Assembly (NCBI RefSeq): GCF_029852145.1
Contig: NC_079977.1
Coordinates: forward strand, 5,603,879-5,667,878
DNA: 64,000 nt
Direction of reading: 5' to 3'
Origin: Microplitis mediator
Lineage: Eukaryota > Arthropoda > Insecta > Hymenoptera > Braconidae
In this document: positions 1-11,515 of the stretch, piece after piece
Layout of the letters: every line of letters begins with the position of its first letter
Numbering within the stretch: the stretch's first letter is position 1
Notes under the pieces: generated by a model
The model's database searches: none
The model's input: the letters and a program-made list of their open reading frames with translations, nothing else
Told to the model about the DNA's origin: nothing
Made by a program: the position numbers and the translations under genes

Positions 1-398
1 TAAAAAAAAAGAAATGAAAAGTAAAAAATCTATTGAATCTAGATTTCGGAAATGTTTCACACGTCACCCGAAAATGACAGGCCACCCCTAACTACCCCCT
101 TAAGTCGCCTTTAGACACAAATTTCATGAATTATTTTCATTTTCGTTGCGTGAAAAACCTTCCGATCTTCAGGTACATAAAATCAATGTAGTCGATAGAT
201 ATTGGACTGATTAAAAAAAATCGACTATTTTTTTTCTCGAAACCTCCAATAAATAATTGCAGGGGGGTAAAATGAGCTACCTGTTAAAAGATGAGCTGTT
301 AATATTTAGAGGTCGCTCACCGCAATTTTCATCAGATGAAAGAATTCAAAAATCATTAGACCATTAGACGCCGGCGAATTTCAGTATCGTAATTATTG
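1..398. other. unassigned AT-rich DNA with a family A tail fragment
   Basis: No reading frame or bounded repeat is visible in the first 340 bases. Bases 341-389 (ending GCGAATTTCAGTATCGT) resemble the terminal 45 bases of a reversed family A MITE, so a truncated copy abuts the next element. Confidence 0.4.
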
Positions 399-586
399 AT
401 AATACTGAAATTAGCTGACGCCTAATAATTTTTTGATTTTTTTAAAAATGATAAATTAAAAAAAAAAAATTTTCAAAAAATTTCACCTAAAGTTTACTTT
501 ATTTTCTATATGTGCATTTTTTTTGTAAATTAAATTGTTGAAAAGAAAACTCAAAAATTGTTAAGTGTCTGCTAACTTCAGCATCA
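399..586 (+). mobile_element. family A MITE copy A1
   Basis: Starts ATACTGAAATTAGCTGACG and ends CTGCTAACTTCAGCATCAT, the two family A tips. The family's internal landmark, a TGTGCAT block followed by a T-run, is present. Orientation + means the GACGTCTAATAATTTTT end is at the left. There is no coding capacity. Confidence 0.75.
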
Positions 587-905
587 TTATTAATTGATGA
601 TAAATTTCACTTTAAATTATATTTTTTCCGTATACGTTATCAGTGAGATTGTGAAATTAAAAAGACATTAACTATTACGTTATTAAATATACTTCTGAAG
701 ACTTGAAAATGTCAAAAGAATTCATTAGTAACAAATCATTGTCTTGTTATCATTCAACAAAAAAAATACACACATACAGACACACATTGATAGCAAATCG
801 AAACTTCACCGGTATGTCATAGTGTAGCCTGCATAACATTAACCAAACATATACATATATAATTTCCCCGAACAAAAAATTTAAAAGTAAAAAAAAAAAA
901 AAAAA
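587..905. other. unique AT-rich spacer
   Basis: No gene or bounded repeat is seen. There is a short run of ACACAC-like sequence near 770-785. Confidence 0.3.
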
Positions 906-1108
906 TGATACTGAAGTCAGCTGACGTCTGATAATTTTTGGATTTTTTTAAATACGATAAATTAGTGAAAAAAAAATATTCAAAAAAATTTCACATAGAC
1001 TTTTTTCAATTCCCTACATGCGCATATTTTTAGTTATTTTTTTTTTTGTAATTCATATGGTGAAAAAAAAAATCCAAATTGTTGATTGTCTAGCAACTTT
1101 CGAATCAT
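906..1108 (+). mobile_element. family A MITE copy A2
   Basis: Starts GATACTGAAGTCAGCTGACG and carries the ATGCGCATA landmark. The decayed right tip is TAGCAACTTTCGAATCAT. It is a non-coding MITE. Confidence 0.75.
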
Positions 1109-1150
1109 AAAAAAAATACTCGTGATTTAAAATTTATTGTATTGATGATC

Positions 1151-1311
1151 TCAATGATGACATTAAAAGTAGCAGACATTAAATTTTTTTTTACTTTTAA
1201 ATAAATCAAAAAAATACATATCAAAAAATGCAAATCTTTAAAAGTTTTTTTTATCCAAAAGATTCGTTTGTAAAAATTCTAAAATTATCATGTCTGCTAT
1301 TTTCAGTATCA
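1151..1311. mobile_element. divergent family A/A' relative (A3)
   Basis: The left end contains AGTAGCAGACATTAAATTT and the right end contains CATGTCTGCTATTTTCAG, which are inverted and resemble the A/A' tips. The body is too diverged to assign to one family. Confidence 0.4.
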
Positions 1312-1467
1312 ATAAAAAATATATTTTTATCTCATAAATTTATAAATATTAAAAAAAAAACAATATCAATTCTGTGAAAGTTCTCGTATTGTAATTAAAA
1401 ATAATTATTTTTTATCTACGTTCTGATAATTAATTAATTAGTAAAAAAAACAAAAAAAAAATTTGTA

Positions 1468-1640
1468 TGGTCCTGAAGTTAAGACAATTAAAAATTTTCG
1501 GATTTTTTTTCAACAGCTTAATTTAAAAAAACTAAAAATATGCACATGTAGAAAATTAAAAAAACTACAAGTGCAATTTTTCAAAATATTTTTTTTTATA
1601 CTTCATCGTTTTGAAAAAAAAATTAAAAAATTATGATGAC
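1468..1640 (-). mobile_element. family A MITE copy A4, truncated
   Basis: Reversed copy starting ATGGTCCTGAAGTTAAGAC. It contains ATGCACATGTAGAAAATT and the mirrored CTACAAGTGCAA. Its far tip is lost near 1640, just before an A' element. Confidence 0.65.
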
Positions 1641-1645
1641 TTTTT

Positions 1646-2040
1646 ATGAGTGTGAATGTAACATGATACTGAAGTTAGCAGACGTTTAATAATTTTTGGA
1701 TTTTATTTTAGACAGTAAATTATATAAAAAAAAACTTAGACAAAATTGCACCTGTAGTTTTTTAAATTCTCTACATGTGCATATTTTTATTTTTGTATTT
1801 TTTTATGATTGATTTGCTGAAAAAGAAATCCAAAAATTTTTAATTATCTGCTAACTTCAGGATCATGAATGTAACAGACATCAGGCTAATTTAAAATTAA
1901 TAATAGAGTGAATAGTTAATAAAATAAAATTTTTAAAAAATGCGCATTCAAAAAATTTTGAAAACAAGTGCATTTTTTATAAATATTTTTTTAATTGTGT
2001 ATAATTTTCCATGTGTCTGATGGCTCCATTCACACTCGTT
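1646..2040. mobile_element. family A' MITE, split by copy A5
   Basis: The left tip ATGAGTGTGAATGTAAC (1646-1662) and right tip CATTCACACTCGT are the A' inverted ends. Short repeats of ACTTTTT on both outer sides (about 1639-1645 and 2041-2047) look like remains of its own TSD. Copy A5 was inserted into it later. Confidence 0.7.
1663..1866 (+). mobile_element. family A MITE copy A5 with 9-bp TSD
   Basis: A 204-bp element running from ATGATACTGAAGTTAGC to CTAACTTCAGGATCAT. The host A' element continues on both sides, and GAATGTAAC is present at 1654-1662 and again at 1867-1875. That is an exact 9-bp target-site duplication which defines both tips. Confidence 0.9.
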
Positions 2041-2047
2041 ACTTTTT

Positions 2048-2248
2048 ATGATCCTGAAGTTAGTAGACAATTGAAAATTTTTGAATTTTTTTTTTACCAA
2101 ATCAATTACAAAAAAAAATAAAACTAAAAATATGCACATGTAGAAAATTTAAAAAACTACAGGTGCAATTTTTTCAAATATTTTTATTTTATAATTTATT
2201 GTTTCAAAAAAAATCTAAAAATTATTAGACGGCTAACTTCAGTTTCAT
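2048..2248 (-). mobile_element. family A MITE copy A6
   Basis: Reversed copy from ATGATCCTGAAGTTAGTAG to GGCTAACTTCAGTTTCAT, with the TGCACATGTAGAAAATTT landmark. It lies directly beside the split A' element. Confidence 0.8.
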
Positions 2249-2389
2249 AATTTTTTCTTACTTTGAATTTAAAAAAACTAAAATGTATTCAATTAAAATA
2301 ATTTTTTGTACACTATGTCCTACTTATAAACCATCATACTTTTTTTCCATGTACCTAAAACGAACTTACTAAAAAAAATGTATCCCATT

Positions 2390-3425
2390 AACCCTTTCGC
2401 GCAGCACGTTTTTGAACGTAAACACTCACGATATCAAGATGTCTTCCCGCTTACCCCCAGGCTCTACTCTCCGTTTGTCTATCGACGCGAACGCAATGCG
2501 CATTCTCACAGATCAGACCACAAAAAAAAACAATAATAATAACAACAATAAAACAAAAATAATAATAACTATCAGAAATATTTAAATACTCACATGATAT
2601 ATTCCAACGATAGTTTGTCCCACAAATATATATAAATATAAATATATATATATGTGTACAGCTGTTTATAAAAATCCACGCGTTATCATAAAATAATATA
2701 TCGAGCTCCAACTCCACACTTACACAACGCACACGTGCACACAATAACACAAGTCTCGGGTTAGTTGTCGCTAATTTATTTTAAAATATTTCAATTTAAA
2801 TAATAAAATAATAAATAATAACACACATTTATTTCACTAAATATAAAAGTTTGCGTCGACGCGATAAACACACCGGCGCGTCATTTCTATCCCAATATTT
2901 AATCACTTATCCGTATAATTGGTGTTATTTTTATTTTAAATCTCACACTATTTAAATTTTTAATTTATTATTTAAATTATTTATTTTACCCGCCACTACG
3001 CACAATCGACAACGCGTCACCTTAATGTTTTTTTCTTATTTAATTAAATTGTTGATACAACGATGACACGTTTAAGCACTACTACAATAATAGGCAGTTG
3101 TACAAATAAAGCTTGTTGGTATTATTAATTATTTGTTGTTATTATTGTTATTATTATTATTATTATTATTGTTATTATTATTATGTATGCCGGAGAAAAT
3201 AACACGATAAAGACCGGATTGTTGCATACACTCAGTCTCAGCTATTCGCTGAGAGTGCAAGCGCGCGACTAAGGCGCTCGATTCGCCAGTTGCTGTTGCG
3301 CCGCCGGCGACATATTTGATTTTTTAACCGCGACATTCAAATGGCGGCAGCACTATCGCAACATGGGATTCGTTTCAACACGGCTGCGCATAACAATACG
3401 AGATAATCACTACTGTGTTATAATA
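2390..3425. promoter_or_regulatory. CpG-rich block, possible promoter region
   Basis: Against a background of about 80% AT, this stretch is unusually rich in CG dinucleotides. Examples are GCGCAGCACG near 2398, GTCGACGCG near 2854, and the run CAAGCGCGCGACTAAGGCGC to GCCGCCGGCG at 3258-3309. A TCAGTC initiator-like site lies near 3232. AAATGGCGGCAGC at 3338 resembles both a strong start context and a YY1/Pho site, but it opens only 21 codons. No downstream exon is recognised and direction is unknown. A promoter call is inference from composition. Confidence 0.3.
3135..3184. repeat. (TTA)n microsatellite
   Basis: A run of TTA/TTG trinucleotides, mostly (ATT)n with occasional G. Confidence 0.85.
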
Positions 3426-3530
3426 ATTTAATCATTAATATATAATATGTAATGAAAATATATATGTTTTATATTATTTAGGTTTTTTGTTTTGTTGTTA
3501 TATTTATTTATGGCGGTTAAATTTTATTTA

Positions 3531-3916
3531 CGAGTGTAATATTGAAGTCAGCCGGCGTCTAATTGTTTTTGGAAATTTTTTTGAATAATAAATTGTAAAA
3601 AAAAAAATATTTCGAAAAATTGCACATATAGTTTTTTAAATTTTCTGCAAGTGTATTTCTTTTTTTTTTTTTGCAATTATTTGTTGAAACAAAAATTTAA
3701 AAATTGTTAATTGTCTACTAACTTTAGGATCGTGAATGTAGCAGACATCAGACAAATTTAAAACCATAAATAATTTAAAAAATGATAATGATAAAAAATG
3801 CACTTATTAATTTTTAAATTTTTTGAATACGTATGTTTTTTAAATTTTATTTTGTCAATTATTTACTCCATTTATTAATAATTTTAAATTTGTCTGATGT
3901 CTACATTCACACTCAT
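3531..3916. mobile_element. family A' MITE split by a family A copy
   Basis: The right part begins GTGAATGTAGCAGACATC (from about 3733) and ends TACATTCACACTCAT. A CGAGTG remnant of the left tip lies at 3531-3536. Family A copy A7 sits between them. The body carries the family landmark around the inverted ATTTACTC and AATTTAAAAAATG blocks. Confidence 0.65.
3538..3732 (+). mobile_element. family A MITE copy A7, nested in A'
   Basis: Runs from ATATTGAAGTCAGCCGGCG to CTAACTTTAGGATCGT. It has entered A' at nearly the same place as A5 did in the copy at 1646, next to the tip sequence GTGAATGTA. The TSD is no longer clean. Confidence 0.65.
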
Positions 3917-4063
3917 TACTTATAAGTTGTTACCTTAGAGTTCATATTTGAAAAATTTTCACTTGTTCCAGAAAATTTTTTGTATTAAAATTAAAAACAA
4001 ACAATTTTTTGAGTTGAAAAAAAATTCTTGCGCCAAAAAATTTTTTTCCGGTTCGAAGATAAT

Positions 4064-4250
4064 TATGAGTGTAAATGTAGCAGACATGCGACAATTTTTT
4101 TATTGCATAAAAAAAATTAATAAAATTTACAAAAATGCATGCACTTATTATTGAGTTGTCTAAATGTGCATTTTTTTATTTTTATTTTATAAACATTTTA
4201 ATTCATTATTTGAAAGTTTCAAAAGTTGTCAGATGTCTGTTAACTTTATT
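4064..4250. mobile_element. A'-like MITE with a mosaic right end
   Basis: The left tip ATGAGTGTAAATGTAGC is typical of A'. The right end reads CAGATGTCTGTTAACTTTA, a mixture of the A' and A tips. This suggests recombination or a hybrid element. Confidence 0.5.
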
Positions 4251-4264
4251 GTCTTAAAATAATT

Positions 4265-4471
4265 ATGATCCTGAAGTTAACAGACAATTAAAAGTTTTAG
4301 GATTTTATTTTGAACAATTAAATTTGAAGAAAAAAAGAAACTGAAAAAATGCACATGTAAATAAATAAAAAGACTATAAGTGCAATTTTTTTAAAATATT
4401 TTTTTTTTTTATAATTTATCGTCTTTTAAAAGCTCCAAAAATTATTAGATGTCGGCTAACTTCAGTATAAT
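4265..4471 (-). mobile_element. family A MITE copy A8 with 8-bp TSD
   Basis: Reversed copy from ATGATCCTGAAGTTAAC to GGCTAACTTCAGTATAAT. AAATAATT is present at 4257-4264 and at 4472-4479, an exact target-site duplication. Confidence 0.85.
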
Positions 4472-4479
4472 AAATAATT

Positions 4480-4689
4480 ATGATGCTGAAATTAGCTAAG
4501 GTCTAATAATATTTGAATTTATTTTCAAAACTATGAACTAAAAAAAAATATTTTAAAAAATTACACTTGCAGTTTTTTTAATTCTCTACATGTGCATATT
4601 TTTAGTTCATTTTTTTTTTTTTTTTGGAAATTAAATTGTTGAAGATAAAAATTCAAAAATTGTTAATTGTCTGCTAACTTCAGCTTCAT
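4480..4689 (+). mobile_element. family A MITE copy A9
   Basis: Runs from ATGATGCTGAAATTAGC to CTAACTTCAGCTTCAT. It begins immediately after the TSD of copy A8, so the two insertions are adjacent and in opposite orientation. Confidence 0.8.
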
Positions 4690-6326
4690 TGACAATTTCT
4701 GTCTTCAATTTACACTGCAAAATATTTCTTGAGCCCAGAAATTTTTTTTTCTGTTGTTTTGGAATATCGTTTTTTTAATTTCAAAATGCGATTGAAAATT
4801 ACTGAGCTTATCATTAGTTATTTATTTTTTTTAACCCTTGGTTACACTTCTGGGTGTGTCATTACGGTCATAAGGGATCTGTAAGATTTTCGCGCCTTTG
4901 ATCAGTAGAGGAATAGGTAATCAATATTTATATTTAAAATTTTAAAGGGAGAGTATTTAAAAATTTTTCACAATCAGATATAGAAATTTGGAGTTCAAAA
5001 TTTCTGAAATTTTCCGGACCGACTTTCTATTATTCAGTTTGACATTAAAATGTGAAATTTCTAATTCACTTGCGATAAATTATAAATGAACTTTCGCAAT
5101 AATTAATGAATAATTCGAACAATCAGAAAATTCGACTATTCGACTATTCGATTACACCCAAGTCATTCGCAAGTTTTAATAATTCACACAACCCTCATTT
5201 ATATACGAAAAAGACAAATAGAGCAATATATCAAACGGACCGAGTTTTCGATCGTAAAAAAAAAATAACCTCGAATTGCTATAAATGACTCGGTCGCGGA
5301 CTCATCGTATGTACATATGACGATAACGTGAGAGCTGTGTCGACGCGAATTGAGTTGAATGATTGGCGGGGATCGTTGTCGCATTTTATTTGTGTGTAGA
5401 CTAGAACACGTGGACAACAATAAATAAAATTGATTACAATAAGTATATATCTATATATCATATTTGTCCGTTATTGATTCAACATTTTGTATATTGGATT
5501 CACTTAAAATATTACATACATATATACATTAACGATCATTAATATAAATATATATATACATATTTTGTACACTTGTTCGTTGACCTACAATGTCATTGAA
5601 TAATTATTTTTTATTAAAATAAGTCGAATCAGTATTTGTTTATTATTATTTTCAAAAATTTTAAGTCGAGATACAAAAAATTTTATTTATTTTACTCAGC
5701 TGGATTTTATCATTTTGTTTTTATGGGAATAAATTTTCTATACAAAAAATATTTTTAAAATTAAGTATGTACTTAAAGTAACAAGTGTTTGAAACCTTTT
5801 ATAAATATGAAAATTATCTATGAACACTTGTAACAACTACAAGTTCCATGTTGACTATGCAAAGAAAAGTCTATGGAAAATGAAATTCAAATTAAATTGT
5901 ATTCAAATTCTTCAAATTTTATCTAATCAAACAAATGTTTATCGTATTTTTTATGATGATAACCCATGTTTTTTTTTTTTCTATTCAACGAACTATTGAT
6001 ATTTATTGAATGAATAAATATATAAATGTAGATCAAAGCAATTAAGTTTTTTTTCTGGTGAATAATATCAGCGGCTGTGATGGATGACCAGAATATAATA
6101 GATGTCGAGTAGAGCGAAATCTCAAAGCAAGTGATGTGGGTGATAGAATTCGCGCAAGAGATAGATCTTACGAGATGAAAGAAAAAATAAAAGGAAAAAG
6201 GAATATGATGTTCATTGTGAGCGTCTGATCTGAGAAATCCGAGGGAGGCTTAAGAAATTTTCGATGACGATGCAACGTGGGGTCAAGCACGATCTTAACT
6301 ATAAATAGAATAGGGATATATATATA
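4690..6326. other. unique AT-rich DNA, no supported gene
   Basis: No long frame and no bounded transposon is seen. Two slightly GC-richer patches (about 5285-5400 and 6070-6300) have open frames under 75 codons on both strands with no coding character. Confidence 0.35.
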
Positions 6327-7803
6327 GGGGAGAGGGGGAAAACGGGGTACTTAAGGAAATAGTAAGTTTTCGAGGACTCAAATACGCTAAATCTTTTTTT
6401 TTTATATTCGAAGTAAATAAAAAAAATTTTCAGTTGCTGGTAGAAAAAAAAATTATTTTTGTAGGTGAAATGGGAATCCCCTAAAAAAAGAAAAAAATAA
6501 TAATTTCTGGATATTGAGGGGGGAAAAAGTCTGAGATACAAAAAAAAAGCAGATTTTTGTGATTTTTGTTTTTCAGAGTACGTTCGTTATTAAAATTCTC
6601 AAAATTAGTGACATTATTAAGCATTATTTCAAGAATATTCTGCTAAATTTTCATTAAAAAATATTGAAAAATAAGCCAGTGGTAGGGGGGAGAGACGAGT
6701 CACTTTAAAAAAAAAATCTCCATGCGGTAGGCAGGATAACTCATGACTGCCTCATCTGAAATCAAAAAACCAAAAAGATTTCTTGAGTACATAAGTTTAT
6801 CTTGGATTTGAACGAAAGATTTTTTTTCTTCAATAACTACTTATTTTTTAATTAAACAAAAGGACCAATTTTTGGTAAAAATCAGAATTTTTTGATTGCA
6901 CCTTTACCAAAAATTCAAAAATTAATATTTTGTTTATTCCTTCGTTCAAATCTAAGATAAACTTATGTACTAAAGAAATCTTTTTGGTTTTTTGACTTAG
7001 ATGAAGCAGTCATGAGTTATCCTGCCTACCGCATGGAGACTTTTTTTTAAAGTAACTCGTCTCTCCCCACTACCACTGGCTTATTTTTCAATATTTTTTT
7101 ATGAAAATTTAGCAGAATATTTTTGAAATGATGTTTAACAATGTCACAAATTTTAAGAATTTTAATAAAAAACGTACTCTGAAAAAAAAAATCACAAAAT
7201 CGTGCTTTTTTTTGCATCTCAGATCCTTTTTCCCCCTTAAATAAATTCGACGAAATTAAATTTTTTTGTACAACGTCGTGAGCTAGTTTAGAAAGTATAG
7301 AGTCTATAGTTATCTCTTGCAAGGCCCCAAAATAATTTTCAAAAGCTGCTGAAAATTTTTGTTCCTTGTCTACAAGCTTCTAGGCAGTCTGTAAGACCCA
7401 ACGGAGCATAATTATTATTTCTCGTCTTCTGATTGCTAGATATGTTTTTTTGACAATGAAATGTTTCCGGTGGAGTTGAATTCTTTATTGCAAGTTTCGA
7501 AAGGTTGTATCTACGATTACGCACGTCCTATTTACGTTTTCGTACGTCAACTACGTCTAAAATACGTTTTTACAGTTATTTACGTTTTCAAAGATTGAAT
7601 TTACGTTTTTAACGTCTAGTAGTGCAATCTACGATTTAAATTTCGACTCGGGTCACTAACATTTTTCGAATGACACTCGATTTTTGAAAAAGTTTAACTA
7701 AAAAAATTCAAAATAGTGCTCAATTATATTTACAAAAGTAAATTTTTTTTATAAAATTTTGGAGGTACCCCGTTTTGCCCACCCTACCCACCCCACTGCC
7801 CCC
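6327..7803. mobile_element. family I element I1 (1.48 kb, TA target)
   Basis: The tips are GGGGAGAGGGGGAAAACGGG at the left and, reading inwards on the other strand, GGGGGCAGTGGGGTGGG at the right. A TA dinucleotide lies outside each end (6325-6326 and 7804-7805). Sequence near the left tip (AGTAAGTTTTCGAGGACTC) recurs inverted in element I3 at 34.55 kb, proving a dispersed family. I1 is larger than I3 because of extra material that includes a long hairpin. No transposase is encoded. Confidence 0.75.
6517..7239. repeat. long hairpin inside I1
   Basis: Two arms of about 300 bp are inverted copies: left about 6517-6818 and right about 6942-7239, with a loop of about 120 bp. Matching landmarks are CTCCATGCGGTAGGCAGG (left) and CCTGCCTACCGCATGGAG (right), and CAGAGTACG/CGTACTCTG. 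The arms carry visible mismatches, so the hairpin is not brand new. Confidence 0.85.
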
Positions 7804-9102
7804 TATATATGGGAATTAAATCACAAAAGTAACTGAGAAAGACAAAATATAAATAAAATATGGCTGTGTCGTATACAAAAGATATAAAATTATGAGAATT
7901 ATAAAAATAAAACAAGTCGAGATGAAAGGGGAAACGGGTGGAGAAGGCGGTTGCATTGAATACCGGTAATCTGTGGTAGGAGGCATGTAGGACGAACGGA
8001 TGGATCTTGATTTTGTTGTGCTCGCGGTTCGCTGAGATAACAAGGACACAAGACGTTAAGGCTTGCGAGACTCGAGAGCAAAGTTGAGAGTTGTACGGAT
8101 ACATAGAAAGAGATAAAACAAAAAGTAAGAAAAGTATATATATATGTATGTATAGTTGTGAACTCAAGAAGAAGAAGAAGAAAAATATGAAGAAGAACGG
8201 ATACAAACGAATGAGGCTTGGTCGGCAAAAAACAAAAGTGCATCTTTCAGCAAAATGGCCGTCGCTTCACTGACTCTCTCAAGGTTACCTCCACTTCACT
8301 ACATATATATATACATAACATACTAGCAATCGTTCAGTGACTATCTGTTCAGCTGATGCTGTTGTATATTCATCAGCAATTCACACGGATAAATCTTAAT
8401 GTTATTGCGAATAAGGCTGATATTAAATTGCTAATACTCTTTTATCAGAAATATCTTCAAGCAAATTAATGCCGACATTTACTTAATTTGTTACCTAGGT
8501 GATAACAATATGATATATATATTATTTTAATCTGTATTTAACAAATTATTAATGCTACTTATTATTTAATGTTAAATATTTATTTTAAATTAAGAAAGTC
8601 ATGTTAAATGTATGAAGAAACGAGTGATTATATAATAAAAAGAAGATATGGCTTTGCATATACAATAAGCGTGAATTACTATTCAAATTATGATCGAGGT
8701 CACTGAAACATCATCACATATATTTTTAATGTTTCATATAGATTTCAAATTAATATTTATATATTCTGTCGTTTATCTTATTAATATAATTATTTATCGT
8801 AATACACTGATGTATATATGTATACATATAAATAAGTATTGATGTCCTGGTTAGCAAATTTCTTACTTTAACATTTTTGGCAAAATTTGTTTTTTATATT
8901 CAGAAATTATAAAAGGTGTGGCGCGAAAATCGCTCAATTTATACTTTTAGGGCTGAAGGGAAGCGATTATTTTAAAAAATTGAATAAAATGATTTTTTAT
9001 TACACGAATCTGATGAGAAAATTTAAACTTCTCGCGGGAATAAAAAAATTACAAGTCGTCTATATAAGATCCCAGCGTTTTTGAGCAGAAGAAGAAGATA
9101 TA
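7804..9102. other. unique DNA, no supported gene
   Basis: The purine-rich stretch 7900-8240 is GC-richer than its surroundings and has overlapping open frames on both strands, but none has domain-like composition. (AGA)n-like sequence lies at 8168-8185. The rest is AT-rich. Confidence 0.35.
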
Positions 9103-9320
9103 AAAGGGAAAAAAATAAGGCTGCAACAGGACGCAGTCCTGTGAAAACAACAGGATTTTTTTTTTGAATCAATAGAATAAGGAACAAATTTCAAGTACCA
9201 ATTTTTCTTGTCAGTATAGAAAAATTTCAAAATTTGAAAAAAAATTCAAATTTTGAAGAAAAGTTCAAATTTTCTTCTCGCAGGACTGCGACCTGTTGCA
9301 GCACCAATTTTTTTTACGTG
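9103..9320. mobile_element. family H MITE copy H1
   Basis: Inverted ends: AAAATAAGGCTGCAACAGGA at the left and, reversed, AAATTGGTGCTGCAACAGG at the right, finishing TTTTACGTG followed by TA. A TA also precedes the left end (9101-9102). The centre is an imperfect palindrome of AAATTTCAAAATTTG repeats. Confidence 0.75.
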
Positions 9321-11159
9321 TATAGAAATATTTTTATAAAAACAAGAATCGATTTTTGTCATAAACTCCAACTTTTTTCATGTAGAAAAAAATTTGACTA
9401 AAAAAAAAACGGACGTTTTCTATAAAAATAGACACAACTTTGTTATTTTTTAACTAAATCTTACAGCAAATTATTGAGAAATAAATGTATTTTGACATAA
9501 ATTGGATGATAAACTATCAGTTTCCAAAAATTATATTAATTTTAATGAAAGATATGAAAAATTTCCCATGGAAAAATTTAAAAGTTATCAAAAAAAAAGT
9601 GTGATTGGTTTTTTGAAAATATCTCTGTAAATATCAATTTATTTGAAAAATTGCAAGAGACCTTTTTTGTAGAGCTTTAAATTCTCCACAAAAAAGGTAT
9701 CATGTACTTTCTTCAAAAATTGAATAGTTACTGAAATATTTTGAGCTTAAATTCTCAAAAGTGAAAAATAAAAATTTGGAGTTTAAAATATCCTGAGATA
9801 TTTTGAATCCCATGTGACCATTCGGGTCAATGCTAACCCATAAAATCTGCATACTATCCACGGTTTTTCCAGATAAAAAAAAATGGCCGCAGTTTTGTTT
9901 CCGTCGAAATTAAAAAATAAGAATTAAAGGTTCGTAACCGAAGACTCGAGTATGTCATGTAATGCAGCTGTACTAATGTGGTTACAGTGTAGATCGTGGG
10001 CTGAGGACCGGTCCCGGAAGGTTACACACTGCGAAAGTGTTCTGGGTCAGCGGGTAATCGAACGGACGCACGTAGAGGATCCGCTTGCATACGCAATTGC
10101 ACGTCAGGCCAAAGTAAACCCGAATGAAAAAGTAAACGCTCAACTTGTTAATTTATCACGCTGTTTTCTTTACTCATCTCTCTTCTTTCCTCACATATAT
10201 CACACGTGATTTAATTTAAATATATTAAACACATATTTTTTTATCTTACGTCTCATATATTATTATTTATAACTATAAGCATAAATTATTTTTATAAAAC
10301 ATCATTTTATTTTATTTAGTATCTCCTATTTAATGCGGCAGCGAGACAAAAAGGGGGGAGGGGGAAAAAAAAATAATTAAAGTCAAATATAACGAGCACG
10401 TTGGACGAATGCCATTGAACGCGACCGTACGATGCACCAGCCCTAGTATTTAGAACTTATTTTTAATTTTATCTTATAACCAAGTCTTTGGGTTATGAAC
10501 TTATCCAACATTTATAATATATATATATATAAAAATATAATAAATAGATTTAATTAAAAGTTTGAAAAACGCTAATTATTGCGATAGATTTAATTAAGTT
10601 CAGTTACGCGGAAGTTGTCATTGAAATATAATAAGAAAAAAATTTTCAGATCAATCTTGTGGCCTCTTCACTCGGGAAGCGAGAGATTGCAGTTTCCGGT
10701 GAACCGCACAGCAAGTAGGATAGTGTGTAGGTTAAAGTGTATATAGAGTAGATAGATTGCATAGACCATCAGTGAGAGTAGTAAATGTGATGGTGATGCC
10801 GATGGTACAAACGAGTTCACTTTATGCGATGCATCAGCGGTGCATTGAGCATCGCTGCGTCTCAAGGCCGAATCACCCGAGAACTAAGGACGCTTATAAT
10901 CCCCACTTATATATACTGCATAGTATAGCTTGTGCATCGGATTCTCCTCCTATCCACTCTATCATATTATCATCCTCGCTTACATGCAGTTTTACAAGAG
11001 ACTGCATTATTATTTTATACTTTATTACATCGATCAAGTACCATCAGTAGCTTTTTATATGTTAAAAATATATATATGTATCAATAATACATTTTGGTAT
11101 TTTAAGTGAGATCGTTGATTACAACAAAGTCATATTTAGCAATAGATAATTTTATTTAT
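9321..11159. other. unique DNA with a GC-richer island
   Basis: Bases 9950-10200 are GC-richer and contain an 85-codon frame that is open but has no recognisable domain. Bases 10640-10990 are also moderately GC-rich. Neither has convincing splice structure, so no gene is called. Confidence 0.3.
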
Positions 11160-11340
11160 TTGGTAATTTTTGAATTTTTTTTTGGGCGGTAAATTATAAA
11201 AAAACAAATATTTGAAAAAATTGCACCTGTAGTTTTTTTAATTTTCTACGTGTGCAATTTTTAGTTTTTGTTTTTTTTTGTAATTGATTTGGTGAAAAAA
11301 AATCCGAAAATTACTAATTGTCTGCTAACTTCAGGATCAT
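11160..11340 (+). mobile_element. family A MITE copy A10, left tip lost
   Basis: The right tip CTGCTAACTTCAGGATCAT ends at 11340, and the body matches family A (GGCGGTAAATTATAAAAAA, TGCACCTGTAGTTTTTTT). The left tip is missing. Confidence 0.7.
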
Positions 11341-11515
11341 GGTAATTTTATATGATCACGACGTCACATTTTTTTAGTTCTGAATTACGATATTGAAAAA
11401 TATATGGGTGCGCGAGTCAAATAAAATAGTAATTTTCAATTTGAAAATTGTACCGATTATTTCGAATTATTCGAAAAACTCAAATTATTTCATTTTCGGA
11501 TCTTAGAGAAATTTG

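Noticed and set aside
7784..8273. Four overlapping frames of 60-140 codons near 8 kb
   Set aside because: All overlap on two strands in low-complexity purine/pyrimidine-rich DNA. The Phe-rich runs come from A-tracts.
9952..10209. 85-codon frame in a GC-richer island
   Set aside because: Unrecognised sequence. Its end runs into AT-rich DNA and there are no supporting exons.
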